Of a stretch of 11,858 bases of DNA, positions 6,011-11,858 are shown one piece after another. Origin of the DNA: RHKX01 sp046330285 (GTDB taxonomy: Bacteria; Actinomycetota; Thermoleophilia; Solirubrobacterales; 70-9); NCBI GenBank assembly GCA_046330285.1, contig JAXLSX010000018.1, forward strand, positions 1 to 11,858. Reading direction: 5' to 3'. Made by a program: the position numbers and the translations under genes. The notes under the pieces are model-generated. The model was not told the origin of the DNA. It ran no database searches and worked only from the letters and a program-made list of their open reading frames with translations. Position 1 is the first letter of the stretch, and each line of letters opens with the position of its first letter.

Positions 6011-6664
6011 ATGGCCGAGCCGCAACAGGGCGGAGGTAGCGGCGGGCGCGGTGAGCGCCCGGACCGGCCCCTTGGCGAATTCCGCGAGATCGCTCGCGAC
6101 CGGCTGATCGAGTCGCGGTTGACGCCGAACGCGATCTCGATGACCGGGCTCGTGCTCAACCTCGCCGCGGCTGTCCTGATCCTCGAGGACATGTTCGTGC
6201 TCGGCGCCTTCGCCTTCATCATCGGCTCGATCATGGACACGCTCGACGGCCGCTATTCGCGGATGTCGGGCAAGGGGACGCAGTTCGGCGCGTTCCTCGA
6301 TTCGACCCTGGACCGGATCGAAGAGGGCATCGTCCTCGCGGCCGTCTGCTGGCAGTTCGCCTCCGACGGGGAGGAGGCGCTCGCCGCCGCCTGCCTGCTG
6401 GTCGTGCTCGGATCGCTGATGGTCTCCTACACCCGCGCCCGCGCCGAGGCGCTCGGAGTCGAGTGCAAGGTCGGGATCGCGACGAGGCCCGTCCGCGTCG
6501 TGATCCTCTCGGCCGGCCTGATGTTTGCCAACGGCGAGCTGATCGACAGCGTCGACCTGCTCCCGGCGGCGATCTGGGTCATGCTCGCGCTGACCGCGTT
6601 CACGGTCCTGCAGCGGGTCTGGCACGTGCGCGGCCAGCTCGTCGAGCTCGACTCGAACGGCTGA
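6011..6664 (+). CDS. CDP-alcohol phosphatidyltransferase, probable phosphatidylinositol-phosphate synthase
   Basis: A 217-residue membrane enzyme that joins CDP-diacylglycerol to an alcohol acceptor. The family signature runs from 76 to 101: Asp76, Asp79-Gly80, Arg84, Gly93, Asp97 and Asp101, the metal-binding aspartates. The usual Ala before Arg84 is Ser83. FGAFLDSTLDR (92-102) closely resembles the matching stretch as I remember it in mycobacterial PgsA1, and TRPVR (158-162) may correspond to the basic phosphate-recognition site of that group. About six hydrophobic segments follow a soluble Gly-rich N-terminus. With ino1 directly downstream, the likely acceptor is inositol 1-phosphate rather than glycerol 3-phosphate, giving phosphatidylinositol phosphate. 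AGGTAGG (5994-6000) precedes the ATG by ten bases, and TAGGTT (5997-6002) could serve as a -10. Family is certain; acceptor is inferred. Confidence 0.88.
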   Translation: MAEPQQGGGSGGRGERPDRPLGEFREIARDRLIESRLTPNAISMTGLVLNLAAAVLILEDMFVLGAFAFIIGSIMDTLDGRYSRMSGKGTQFGAFLDSTLDRIEEGIVLAAVCWQFASDGEEALAAACLLVVLGSLMVSYTRARAEALGVECKVGIATRPVRVVILSAGLMFANGELIDSVDLLPAAIWVMLALTAFTVLQRVWHVRGQLVELDSNG

Positions 6665-6693
6665 TCCGGGCCCGGCTCGCCCGGGAATCCGAT

Positions 6694-6723
6694 TTGTTCC
6701 TGTAACCGAACCCCGGGTATGGT
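6694..6723 (+). promoter_or_regulatory. Candidate ino1 promoter
   Basis: TTGTTC (6694-6699) and TATGGT (6718-6723) are 18 bases apart, and the second has the TANNNT form. Transcription would begin near 6730, leaving a leader of about 118 bases before the ino1 ATG. The site starts 30 bases after the upstream stop codon. GTAACCGAACCCCGG between the hexamers is faintly like the intergenic 17-bp repeat motif near dnaK, but the match is too loose to count as a copy. Confidence 0.45.
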
Positions 6724-6752
6724 GTTTTGCAGACCCCCGGAGCTGCGTACGT

Positions 6753-6789
6753 CCGCTCCCAGGCCCGGAACGGTCCGGGGCCGGAGCGG
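6753..6789 (+). ncRNA. Strong hairpin in the ino1 5' leader
   Basis: CCGCTCC (6753-6759) pairs with GGAGCGG (6783-6789). Inside it GGCCCGGA (6762-6769) pairs with TCCGGGGCC (6774-6782), with one bulged G. This gives about 15 pairs closed by the four-base loop ACGG. It sits in the middle of the predicted leader, 58 bases before the start codon. No T-run follows it, so it is not a standard intrinsic terminator. It could be an upstream-gene terminator of the actinobacterial type, a regulatory leader structure or an mRNA-stability element. I do not recognise a known riboswitch class. Confidence 0.55.
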
Positions 6790-6847
6790 TGACTGCGATC
6801 TACGAGATCCGGCCAGTTACCAAGACCCAGGAGGCTTTCGCATACCC

Positions 6848-8038
6848 ATGAGCACCAGCAACGGAGCGCACACCGGCAACGGTCGCCGTGACGAGGGCAA
6901 GGTCCGCGTCGCAATCGTCGGCGTCGGCAACTGCGCCAACTCGTTCATCCAGGGCGTCCAGTACTACAAGGACGCCGATCCGTCGGAGCAGGTCCCCGGC
7001 CTGATGCACGTCGATCTCGGCGGCTACCACGTCCGTGACATCGAGTTCACGGCCGCCTTCGACATCGATGTCGAGAAGGTCGGCAAGGATCTCGGCGAGG
7101 CGATCTGGTCGGGTCAGAACGACACGATCAAGTTCGCCGACGTGCCGAAGCTCGGCGTCACCGTCCAGCGGGGCATGACCCACGACGGTCTCGGCAAGTA
7201 CCTGAAGCAGAAGATCACCAAGGCGCCCGGCGAGACCGCCGACATCGTCAAGATCCTCAAGGAGACGAACACGGACGTGCTCGTCTGTTACCTGCCGGTC
7301 GGCTCCGAAGGCGACGTCAAGTGGTACGTCGAGCAGGCGCTGAAGGCCGGCGTCGGCTTCGTCAACTGCCTGCCCGTGTTCATCGCTCGCGAGGACTACT
7401 GGGACAAGCGGTTCCAGGAGGCCGGCTTGCCGATCATCGGCGACGACATCAAGTCGCAGGTCGGCGCGACGATCGTGCACCGGCAGCTCGCCCGTCTCTT
7501 CCACGAGCGCGGCGTCGAGATGCAGCACACCTCGCAGCTCAACGTCGGCGGCAACATGGACTTCTTCAACATGCTCGAGCGCGAGCGCCTCGACTCGAAG
7601 AAGATCTCGAAGACCAACGCCGTCACGTCGATCATGGGCACTGAGCTCGAGGACAAGGACGTCCACGTCGGTCCCTCGGACTACGTGCCGTGGCTGACCG
7701 ACCGCAAGTGGGCCCACATCCGTCTCGAGGGCAAGAGCTTCGGCGACGTGCCCCTGAATGTCGAGCTCAAGCTCGAGGTCTGGGACTCCCCGAACTCGGC
7801 CGGAGTGGTCATCGACGCGGTCCGGCTGATCAAGCTGGCGCTCAACAACGGCATCTCCGGCCAGCTCGACGGACCGTCGAGCTACCTGATGAAGTCGCCG
7901 CACACGCAGCGCCCGGACGCTGACGCGCGCGAGTTCACCGAGGAGTTCATCGCCGCCAACGCGCGCAACGCCGCCGCGTCCCGGGCGAAGGACGAGGCCG
8001 ACGCGGGCACTCCCGCCAGCGCCCCCGCCCAGAACTAG
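6848..8038 (+). CDS. ino1: Inositol-3-phosphate synthase (myo-inositol-1-phosphate synthase)
   Basis: NAD-dependent cytosolic enzyme that isomerises glucose 6-phosphate to myo-inositol 3-phosphate. The 396-residue product is of the short bacterial/archaeal type. Visible features are the Rossmann motif VAIVGVGNCA (21-30), the PVGSEGD loop (150-156), GDDIKSQVGAT (198-208) with a conserved Lys202, LNVGGNMDFFNM (231-242), DSKKISKTNAV (249-259) and VGPSDYVPWL (274-283). I chose the ATG at 6848 because the Rossmann strand begins 20 residues later and AGGAGG lies at 6829-6834, 13 bases upstream, slightly long spacing. The in-frame ATG at 6719 would add 43 unusual residues overlapping the promoter. 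The last 40 residues are Ala-rich and low in complexity. The product feeds phosphatidylinositol synthesis, suggested by the gene directly upstream, and perhaps mycothiol. Confidence 0.96.
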   Translation: MSTSNGAHTGNGRRDEGKVRVAIVGVGNCANSFIQGVQYYKDADPSEQVPGLMHVDLGGYHVRDIEFTAAFDIDVEKVGKDLGEAIWSGQNDTIKFADVPKLGVTVQRGMTHDGLGKYLKQKITKAPGETADIVKILKETNTDVLVCYLPVGSEGDVKWYVEQALKAGVGFVNCLPVFIAREDYWDKRFQEAGLPIIGDDIKSQVGATIVHRQLARLFHERGVEMQHTSQLNVGGNMDFFNMLERERLDSKKISKTNAVTSIMGTELEDKDVHVGPSDYVPWLTDRKWAHIRLEGKSFGDVPLNVELKLEVWDSPNSAGVVIDAVRLIKLALNNGISGQLDGPSSYLMKSPHTQRPDADAREFTEEFIAANARNAAASRAKDEADAGTPASAPAQN

Positions 8039-8045
8039 CGCTCCC

Positions 8046-8063
8046 CGCACCCGCCGAGGTGCG
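8046..8063. terminator. Small hairpin just after ino1
   Basis: CGCACC (8046-8051) and GGTGCG (8058-8063) form a six-pair stem with a six-base loop, eight bases after the ino1 stop. No T-run follows. It stands one base before a larger hairpin, so the two may act together at this convergent gene junction. Confidence 0.4.
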
Positions 8064-8064
8064 A

Positions 8065-8099
8065 GAGGCCCGTCGTCGCGACCAGCGGCGGCGGGCCTC
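8065..8099. terminator. Large hairpin at the convergent ino1 / regulator junction
   Basis: GAGGCCCGTCGTCGC (8065-8079) pairs with GCGGCGGCGGGCCTC (8085-8099) over 15 positions, two of them G-T wobbles in the plus-strand RNA, around the loop GACCA. It ends inside the stop codon of the minus-strand regulator gene. It lacks a strong T-run on either side, as is common for terminators in GC-rich Actinomycetota. A bidirectional terminator is the natural reading. Confidence 0.65.
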
Positions 8100-11004
8100 A
8101 GTCGTTTCGGGGGGCTTCGGAGGCTGCGGCGGCCAGCTGGGTCCGGGAACTGACGCCGAGCTTGCGGTAGACGCGACTGAGGTGGCCCTCGACGGTGCGG
8201 ACGCTGAGGAAGAGGGCATCGGCGATTTCGGCGTTGCGCCGGCCGGCGACGACGAGCTCGACGATCTCGCGCTCGCGGGCACTGAGCGGGTCGTCGCCCG
8301 CGGAACCGTTGCCGCCCGCTCTCGCCACGCGGACGCCGAGCGCCCGGAGCTCGCGTGCGGCCTCGTCGCGGTGGTGCCCGGCGCCGAGCGCGTCGAGTGC
8401 GGCGAGGGCGTTCTCGAGTTCCGCCTGCGCCGCGTCGCGCTCGCCGCCGGCCGCCAGCGCTCGCCCGGCGAGCATCCGCGCGCGCTCGACCTCGATCGGC
8501 AGTCCGGCGGCGCCGGCCGTCGCGACGGCCTCGCGCGCCGCCTCGAGCGCGGACTCGGGGAGGTCGCGGGCGAGCGCGACGGCCGCCCGCGCCCGAGCGG
8601 CGTCGGCCTCCCGCCCGGCGATCCCCAGACCGGCGGCGGCAGCCGCAGCGCGATCGGCCCAGCCCTCCGCGCCGTCGAGGTCGGAGCGGGCGAGGTCGGC
8701 GCGGGTGAGGATCTCGTACGGCCGCGATCGAAAGCCGCGCTCGATCCGGTCGAGTCCCGGTCCGCCGGAGCAGTCGAGCAGGGTGGCCGTCGCCCGTTCT
8801 GGTTCGCCGGCGGCGACGAGCGCCTCCGCGAGGTAGGTGGCCGCCGTGGCGGTGATCGGCTCGTCGCCGAAGCCGCTGTTCGCAAGTGCCGACTCCGCGA
8901 GCCGGACGCTCGCGGGCACGTCGCCGCCGGTCAGCGCGACCCACGACTGCAGCGACAGGCCCCAGGTCAGAAACACCGGGTTGTGGGTGAGGATCGACGC
9001 CTCGATGGCGGTCTCGAGCAACTCGGCCGCCTCGGTGAGCCGGCCCTGCCAGATCAACGCGAGCGCCTTGGTCGTCCGCATCAGCGCCGGCAGGTGCCCC
9101 TTGCCCATCGCCAGCGCGGCGGCGATGGCGCGGTCGAGCAGCGCGATCGCGTCGTCGAAGCGCTCGAGGTAGACGGCGCCGAGCGACGTCCAGCTGTGTG
9201 AGGGGAGGTGCTCGGCCAGCTCGGCGTCGCTGAGCTCCGCGATCAGCGCGAGCGCCTCATCGAGGGCGACCCTCGCCTCGGCGGTGCGGTCGTCGAGGTA
9301 GAGGGCGGCGGAGCGAAGGCCGGCGGCCGCGGCGATGATCGGCCGATCGCCGTGCGCCCGCGCGTCCGCGAGGGCAGCCGCGATCGAGCTCTCGATCGCC
9401 CCGAACTCGGCCGCGAAGAACGAGTCGCCGGCGAGCTGGAGCCGGAGCGCTGACGCTTCGAGCGTGGCGTCCTCCGGTAGCGCGGCGAGGGCCGCAGCGA
9501 TCTCGTCGCGGGCTTCGCCGTGGCGTCCGAGGAGTTGCCGGACCTGACCGGCCGAGGCGACCACGCGGGCGCGGATCACGGCGTCGTCGGCCGGGAGCCG
9601 GTCGAGGATCGCCTCGGTCGCGGCGAGGCTGTCCTCGTAGCGGCCGCAGGCCGCCTGCGTCCGGGCGAGTTGAACGAGGAGACCGAGCTCGGTTCCTTCG
9701 TCGCCGGGCGGCACGAGCGCGAGCGCCGCGGCGTACCAATGAGCGGCGGCGGCGGGCGCCCGCGGCGCCGACTCGGCGGCAGCTTCGCTCAGCGCCGCGA
9801 TGGCTTCGGAGTCGCCGCGCGCGGCACAGCGTTCGATGTGGGGCGCCCGGCTCGTGGCCGGCTCGCCGCGGTCGGCGAGCTCGCGGGCGACCCGCTCGTG
9901 CGCACCGATTCTCCAGCCCGGCTGCGCCGACTCGTAGACGGCGTGGCGGACGATCGGGTGACGGAAGCGGAACCGCCGGGGAACCTCGGTCGGGCGGACC
10001 AGATCCCGGGCGAGGAGCTGATCGAGCGCGCCGAGCGCGGCCCCGGCATCGACGCCGGCCGCGAGCGCCGCGAGATCGGGATCGAAGTCCTCGCCGGCGA
10101 CCGCGCCGCCCCGCAGCAGGCCGGCGGACTTCTCGTCGAGCTCGCGGAGCTCGCCGGCGATCGCAGCGGCCACGGCGAAGGGAAGCTCCGGTCCGTCACG
10201 GCGATCGGCGATCGGGACCGAGTCCTCGTCCGGTGCGGCGACGACGGCATCTGCTCGGGAGAGCTGCTCGAGGTAGAACGGGTTGCCGCCGCAGGCGCGG
10301 ATCACCGAGTCCGTCGCACCGCCGGGGCTCGCCGAGGCTCCGATCAGCGTCCGGGACTGCTCCTCGGTCAGCGGCTGGAGCTCGATCCGCTCGACGTCGC
10401 CGTGCCGGTCGAGCTCGCCGAGGTCGGCGAGGAGCGTCTCGGGGGCGCCGCCGGCACGAAACGCGAGCCCGAGGATCACCCGGTTCCGGGGCGGATGCCG
10501 CAATAGGTGGGAGAGCAGCTCGAGCGAGGCCTCGTCGGCCCAGTGGAGGTCGTCGAGCAGGAGCAGCAGCGGCTTGTCGGAGGCGAGGCCGCCGAGCATC
10601 TCGCGGACGGCGTGGTGGGAGCGCCACCGTTCCTCGAGCACCGCATCCTCCTCGCTGCGGTACTCGGCGAGGGCGGGGAAGACGCGGGCCAGCTCGGCGC
10701 GCCCCTCGGCCGACACCGGCAGCAGCCGGCGCGGGTGGACGGACGCGAGGTAGTCGTCGAGAGCGTCGCGGAAGACCGCGAAGGGGAGATCCCGCTCGAC
10801 GTCGGTGGCGCGGCCGTCGAGCACCAGCATCCGCGCACTCTCGCCCAGCTCGGCCAGCTCGGCGAGCAGCCGCGACTTCCCGATCCCCGGCTCGCCGGAG
10901 ATCGCGACCACGGGGACGCCCGCATCCCGCTCGAGGACGGCGGTGAGACGACTCATCTGTTCCTCTCGCCCGATCAGGCCGGGAGGGGCGTGCGCTGGGT
11001 CCAT
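8098..11004 (-). CDS. LuxR-family transcriptional regulator with AAA ATPase and TPR-like domain
   Basis: A 968-residue cytosolic regulator of the large ATP-binding LuxR (LAL / MalT-like) kind. Domain order: an N-terminal P-loop ATPase with LIGREEQM, Walker A GEPGIGKS (37-44, Lys43) and Walker B LLLLLDDLHWAD (146-157); a long Ala/Leu-rich helical middle (about 380-890) with TPR-like repeats; and a C-terminal LuxR helix-turn-helix (904-963) starting DPLSARERE and containing RTVEGHLSRVYRKLGV. Such proteins bind an inducer or partner through the TPR region and activate transcription in an ATP-dependent way; the effector is unknown here. The ATG at 11002-11004 has GGAG ten bases upstream. A -10-like TATAGG lies at 11049-11044. 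It faces ino1 tail-to-tail and is divergent from a small gene. No target is identified. Confidence 0.93.
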   Translation of the reverse strand: MDPAHAPPGLIGREEQMSRLTAVLERDAGVPVVAISGEPGIGKSRLLAELAELGESARMLVLDGRATDVERDLPFAVFRDALDDYLASVHPRRLLPVSAEGRAELARVFPALAEYRSEEDAVLEERWRSHHAVREMLGGLASDKPLLLLLDDLHWADEASLELLSHLLRHPPRNRVILGLAFRAGGAPETLLADLGELDRHGDVERIELQPLTEEQSRTLIGASASPGGATDSVIRACGGNPFYLEQLSRADAVVAAPDEDSVPIADRRDGPELPFAVAAAIAGELRELDEKSAGLLRGGAVAGEDFDPDLAALAAGVDAGAALGALDQLLARDLVRPTEVPRRFRFRHPIVRHAVYESAQPGWRIGAHERVARELADRGEPATSRAPHIERCAARGDSEAIAALSEAAAESAPRAPAAAAHWYAAALALVPPGDEGTELGLLVQLARTQAACGRYEDSLAATEAILDRLPADDAVIRARVVASAGQVRQLLGRHGEARDEIAAALAALPEDATLEASALRLQLAGDSFFAAEFGAIESSIAAALADARAHGDRPIIAAAAGLRSAALYLDDRTAEARVALDEALALIAELSDAELAEHLPSHSWTSLGAVYLERFDDAIALLDRAIAAALAMGKGHLPALMRTTKALALIWQGRLTEAAELLETAIEASILTHNPVFLTWGLSLQSWVALTGGDVPASVRLAESALANSGFGDEPITATAATYLAEALVAAGEPERATATLLDCSGGPGLDRIERGFRSRPYEILTRADLARSDLDGAEGWADRAAAAAAGLGIAGREADAARARAAVALARDLPESALEAAREAVATAGAAGLPIEVERARMLAGRALAAGGERDAAQAELENALAALDALGAGHHRDEAARELRALGVRVARAGGNGSAGDDPLSAREREIVELVVAGRRNAEIADALFLSVRTVEGHLSRVYRKLGVSSRTQLAAAASEAPRND

Positions 11005-11043
11005 GGCTCAGTGGCTCCGGATCCCCCTGAACGAGTGTTTCTA

Positions 11044-11069
11044 CCTATACCGCCTTCCCCACCGCGGTG
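11044..11069. promoter_or_regulatory. Candidate divergent -10 region and palindrome
   Basis: The short AT-richer patch TACCTATACC contains TATAGG on the minus strand (11049-11044, toward the regulator, leader about 39 bases) and TATACC on the plus strand (11046-11051, toward the small gene, leader about 28 bases). The perfect palindrome CACCGCGGTG (11060-11069) follows inside the plus-strand leader. No -35 is clear for either direction. Weak evidence. Confidence 0.3.
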
Positions 11070-11085
11070 CGAGTCTGGAATCGAT

Positions 11086-11340
11086 ATGCGGTTCGTACTC
11101 AGTCATCGCCACCGGCCGGGGGAATGTGCGGTCGCCTACTCGGCATGGAGGGGCTTCGACAGCCCGCTGCGGCGCTCCCCTGCGCTCGGAACGTGCGAGA
11201 GCGAGCCCGGGCCAGGCGGTGAACACCTGATGCTGTGGACGGTCGATGCGGACAGCGCGACGAGCGCGCTCGCGCTGTTGCCTGAATGGCTGGCGGACCG
11301 GACCGAGGCGCGCCTCGTCGCCGAAGTGCCGATTCCCTGA
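11086..11340 (+). CDS. Small protein of unknown function
   Basis: An 84-residue product beginning MRFVLSHRHRPGECAVAYSA and ending VAEVPIP. It is soluble-looking, with no signal peptide or membrane segment. It has the look of a compact alpha/beta fold: an N-terminal strand, a helix with the block AWRGFDSPLR (20-29), a central strand LMLWTVDA (48-55), a helix SATSALALLPEWLADRT (57-73) and a final strand. GGAA sits five bases before the ATG. The same open frame continues upstream, but there it only mirrors the regulator gene, so I start at this ATG. It is divergent from the regulator, and its stop lies 12 bases from the end of the oxidoreductase gene. The pattern is reminiscent of small actinobacterial ferredoxin-like-fold proteins, but I cannot name a family. 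The stop codon lies in a tandem 8-bp duplication TTCCCTGA (11333-11348). Confidence 0.65.
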   Translation: MRFVLSHRHRPGECAVAYSAWRGFDSPLRRSPALGTCESEPGPGGEHLMLWTVDADSATSALALLPEWLADRTEARLVAEVPIP

Positions 11341-11352
11341 TTCCCTGAGGGT

Positions 11353-11858
11353 CTAGGCGCTCGTCGCGGCCGGCGGCGCTGCCGCGGCGCGAATCGGCTC
11401 GCGACCGAGGATCAGGTCGGCGGCCTTCTCGGCGATCATGATCGTCGGCGCGTTCGTGTTGCCGCGGGTGATGGTCGGCATCACCGACGCGTCGACGACG
11501 CGGAGGGCGTCGACGCCGCGCACCCGCAGCTCGGGATCGACGACCGCCTCGTCGCCCGCACCCATCCGGCAGGTCCCGACGGGGTGGTAGAGGAGCTCGA
11601 CGCGGCGGCGGGCGTCGGCGGCGAGCGCCTCGTCGCCCTCCACGCCCGGGCCGGGATAGATCTCGCGGCCGACGGCGGCCTTGAGCGGCGCGGTCGCGGC
11701 GAGCTCGCGCGCCGTCCTGATGCCCCAGACGAGGGCGTCGACGTCGGCCTGGTCGGTCAGGTGGTTGCCGACGATCGCGGGCTTCTCCGCCGGGTCGGCG
11801 GAGGTGATCGTGACCTCGCCGCGGGCCCGGGGCGAAACGAGCACGGGGCCGATCGTGA
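11353..11858 (-). CDS. GMC-family FAD-dependent oxidoreductase, C-terminal part only
   Basis: The last 167 or so residues of a glucose-methanol-choline oxidoreductase, usually 500-560 residues; the N-terminal FAD-binding part lies beyond the right edge. The visible part carries the family C-terminal landmarks in order: VSPRARGEV, a DP...P-I block, the helix VDALVWGIRTAREL, the catalytic His in YHPVGTCRMG, VDPELRVRGVDALRVVDASV, and the second catalytic position Asn in TRGNTNAPTIMIAEKAA. This arrangement is typical of choline/alcohol dehydrogenase-like members that oxidise primary alcohols. The substrate cannot be told without the rest. The coding frame stays open to the window edge, so the GTG at 11842-11844 is internal and not a start. 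The C-terminal tail is Ala-rich. Confidence 0.93.
   Translation of the reverse strand, partial: TIGPVLVSPRARGEVTITSADPAEKPAIVGNHLTDQADVDALVWGIRTARELAATAPLKAAVGREIYPGPGVEGDEALAADARRRVELLYHPVGTCRMGAGDEAVVDPELRVRGVDALRVVDASVMPTITRGNTNAPTIMIAEKAADLILGREPIRAAAAPPAATSA

Noticed and set aside
6700..6717. A fifth copy of the 17-bp intergenic repeat motif ahead of ino1
   Set aside because: GTAACCGAACCCCGG aligns only with an inserted base and lacks the GGCGCC end and any inverted partner.
6719..6847. In-frame ATG giving ino1 43 extra N-terminal residues
   Set aside because: The ATG overlaps the candidate -10 element, the residues are not like the family, and AGGAGG lies just before the ATG at 6848.
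6800..8944. A 714-codon minus-strand open frame opposite ino1 and running into the regulator gene
   Set aside because: Composition is that of an antisense frame, it crosses two real genes, and it has no recognisable motif.

Overview
The window is GC-rich (about 70%) bacterial chromosomal DNA with dense, mostly housekeeping genes. The inositol phospholipid gene pair, the large ATPase-TPR-LuxR regulator, the GTG starts and the possible leaderless starts all point to Actinomycetota. A deep lineage such as Thermoleophilia is my best guess, from overall feel rather than a marker gene. No phage, insertion sequence, CRISPR array, rRNA or tRNA was seen.

Layout, left to right. The left edge cuts dnaK (minus strand, 3' end missing). 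A 459-base gene-free stretch follows. It holds the dnaK promoter region and two tandem 59-bp inverted-repeat units sharing one 17-bp motif. Next is a minus-strand run transcribed toward dnaK: pfkB-type sugar kinase, endonuclease III (GTG start overlapping the kinase stop) and a membrane-anchored monoheme cytochrome c. The kinase is divergent from an alpha/beta hydrolase across only 23 bases, which contain two overlapping -10-like elements.

The plus-strand block then runs alpha/beta hydrolase, PAP2-type (Aur1/inositolphosphotransferase-like) membrane enzyme, CDP-alcohol phosphatidyltransferase and inositol-3-phosphate synthase (ino1). Ino1 makes inositol phosphate from glucose 6-phosphate. The CDP-alcohol enzyme resembles actinobacterial phosphatidylinositol-phosphate synthase and would join inositol phosphate to CDP-diacylglycerol. 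The PAP2 protein is placed to dephosphorylate that product or move the inositol-phosphate head group. This small inositol-lipid locus is the most interesting biological unit here. ino1 has its own candidate promoter and a leader of about 118 bases with a strong hairpin.

ino1 converges on a 968-residue ATPase-TPR-LuxR regulator, with two adjacent hairpins at the junction. Beyond the regulator, divergently, is a short unidentified plus-strand gene. The right edge holds the C-terminal part of a GMC-family flavin oxidoreductase on the minus strand.
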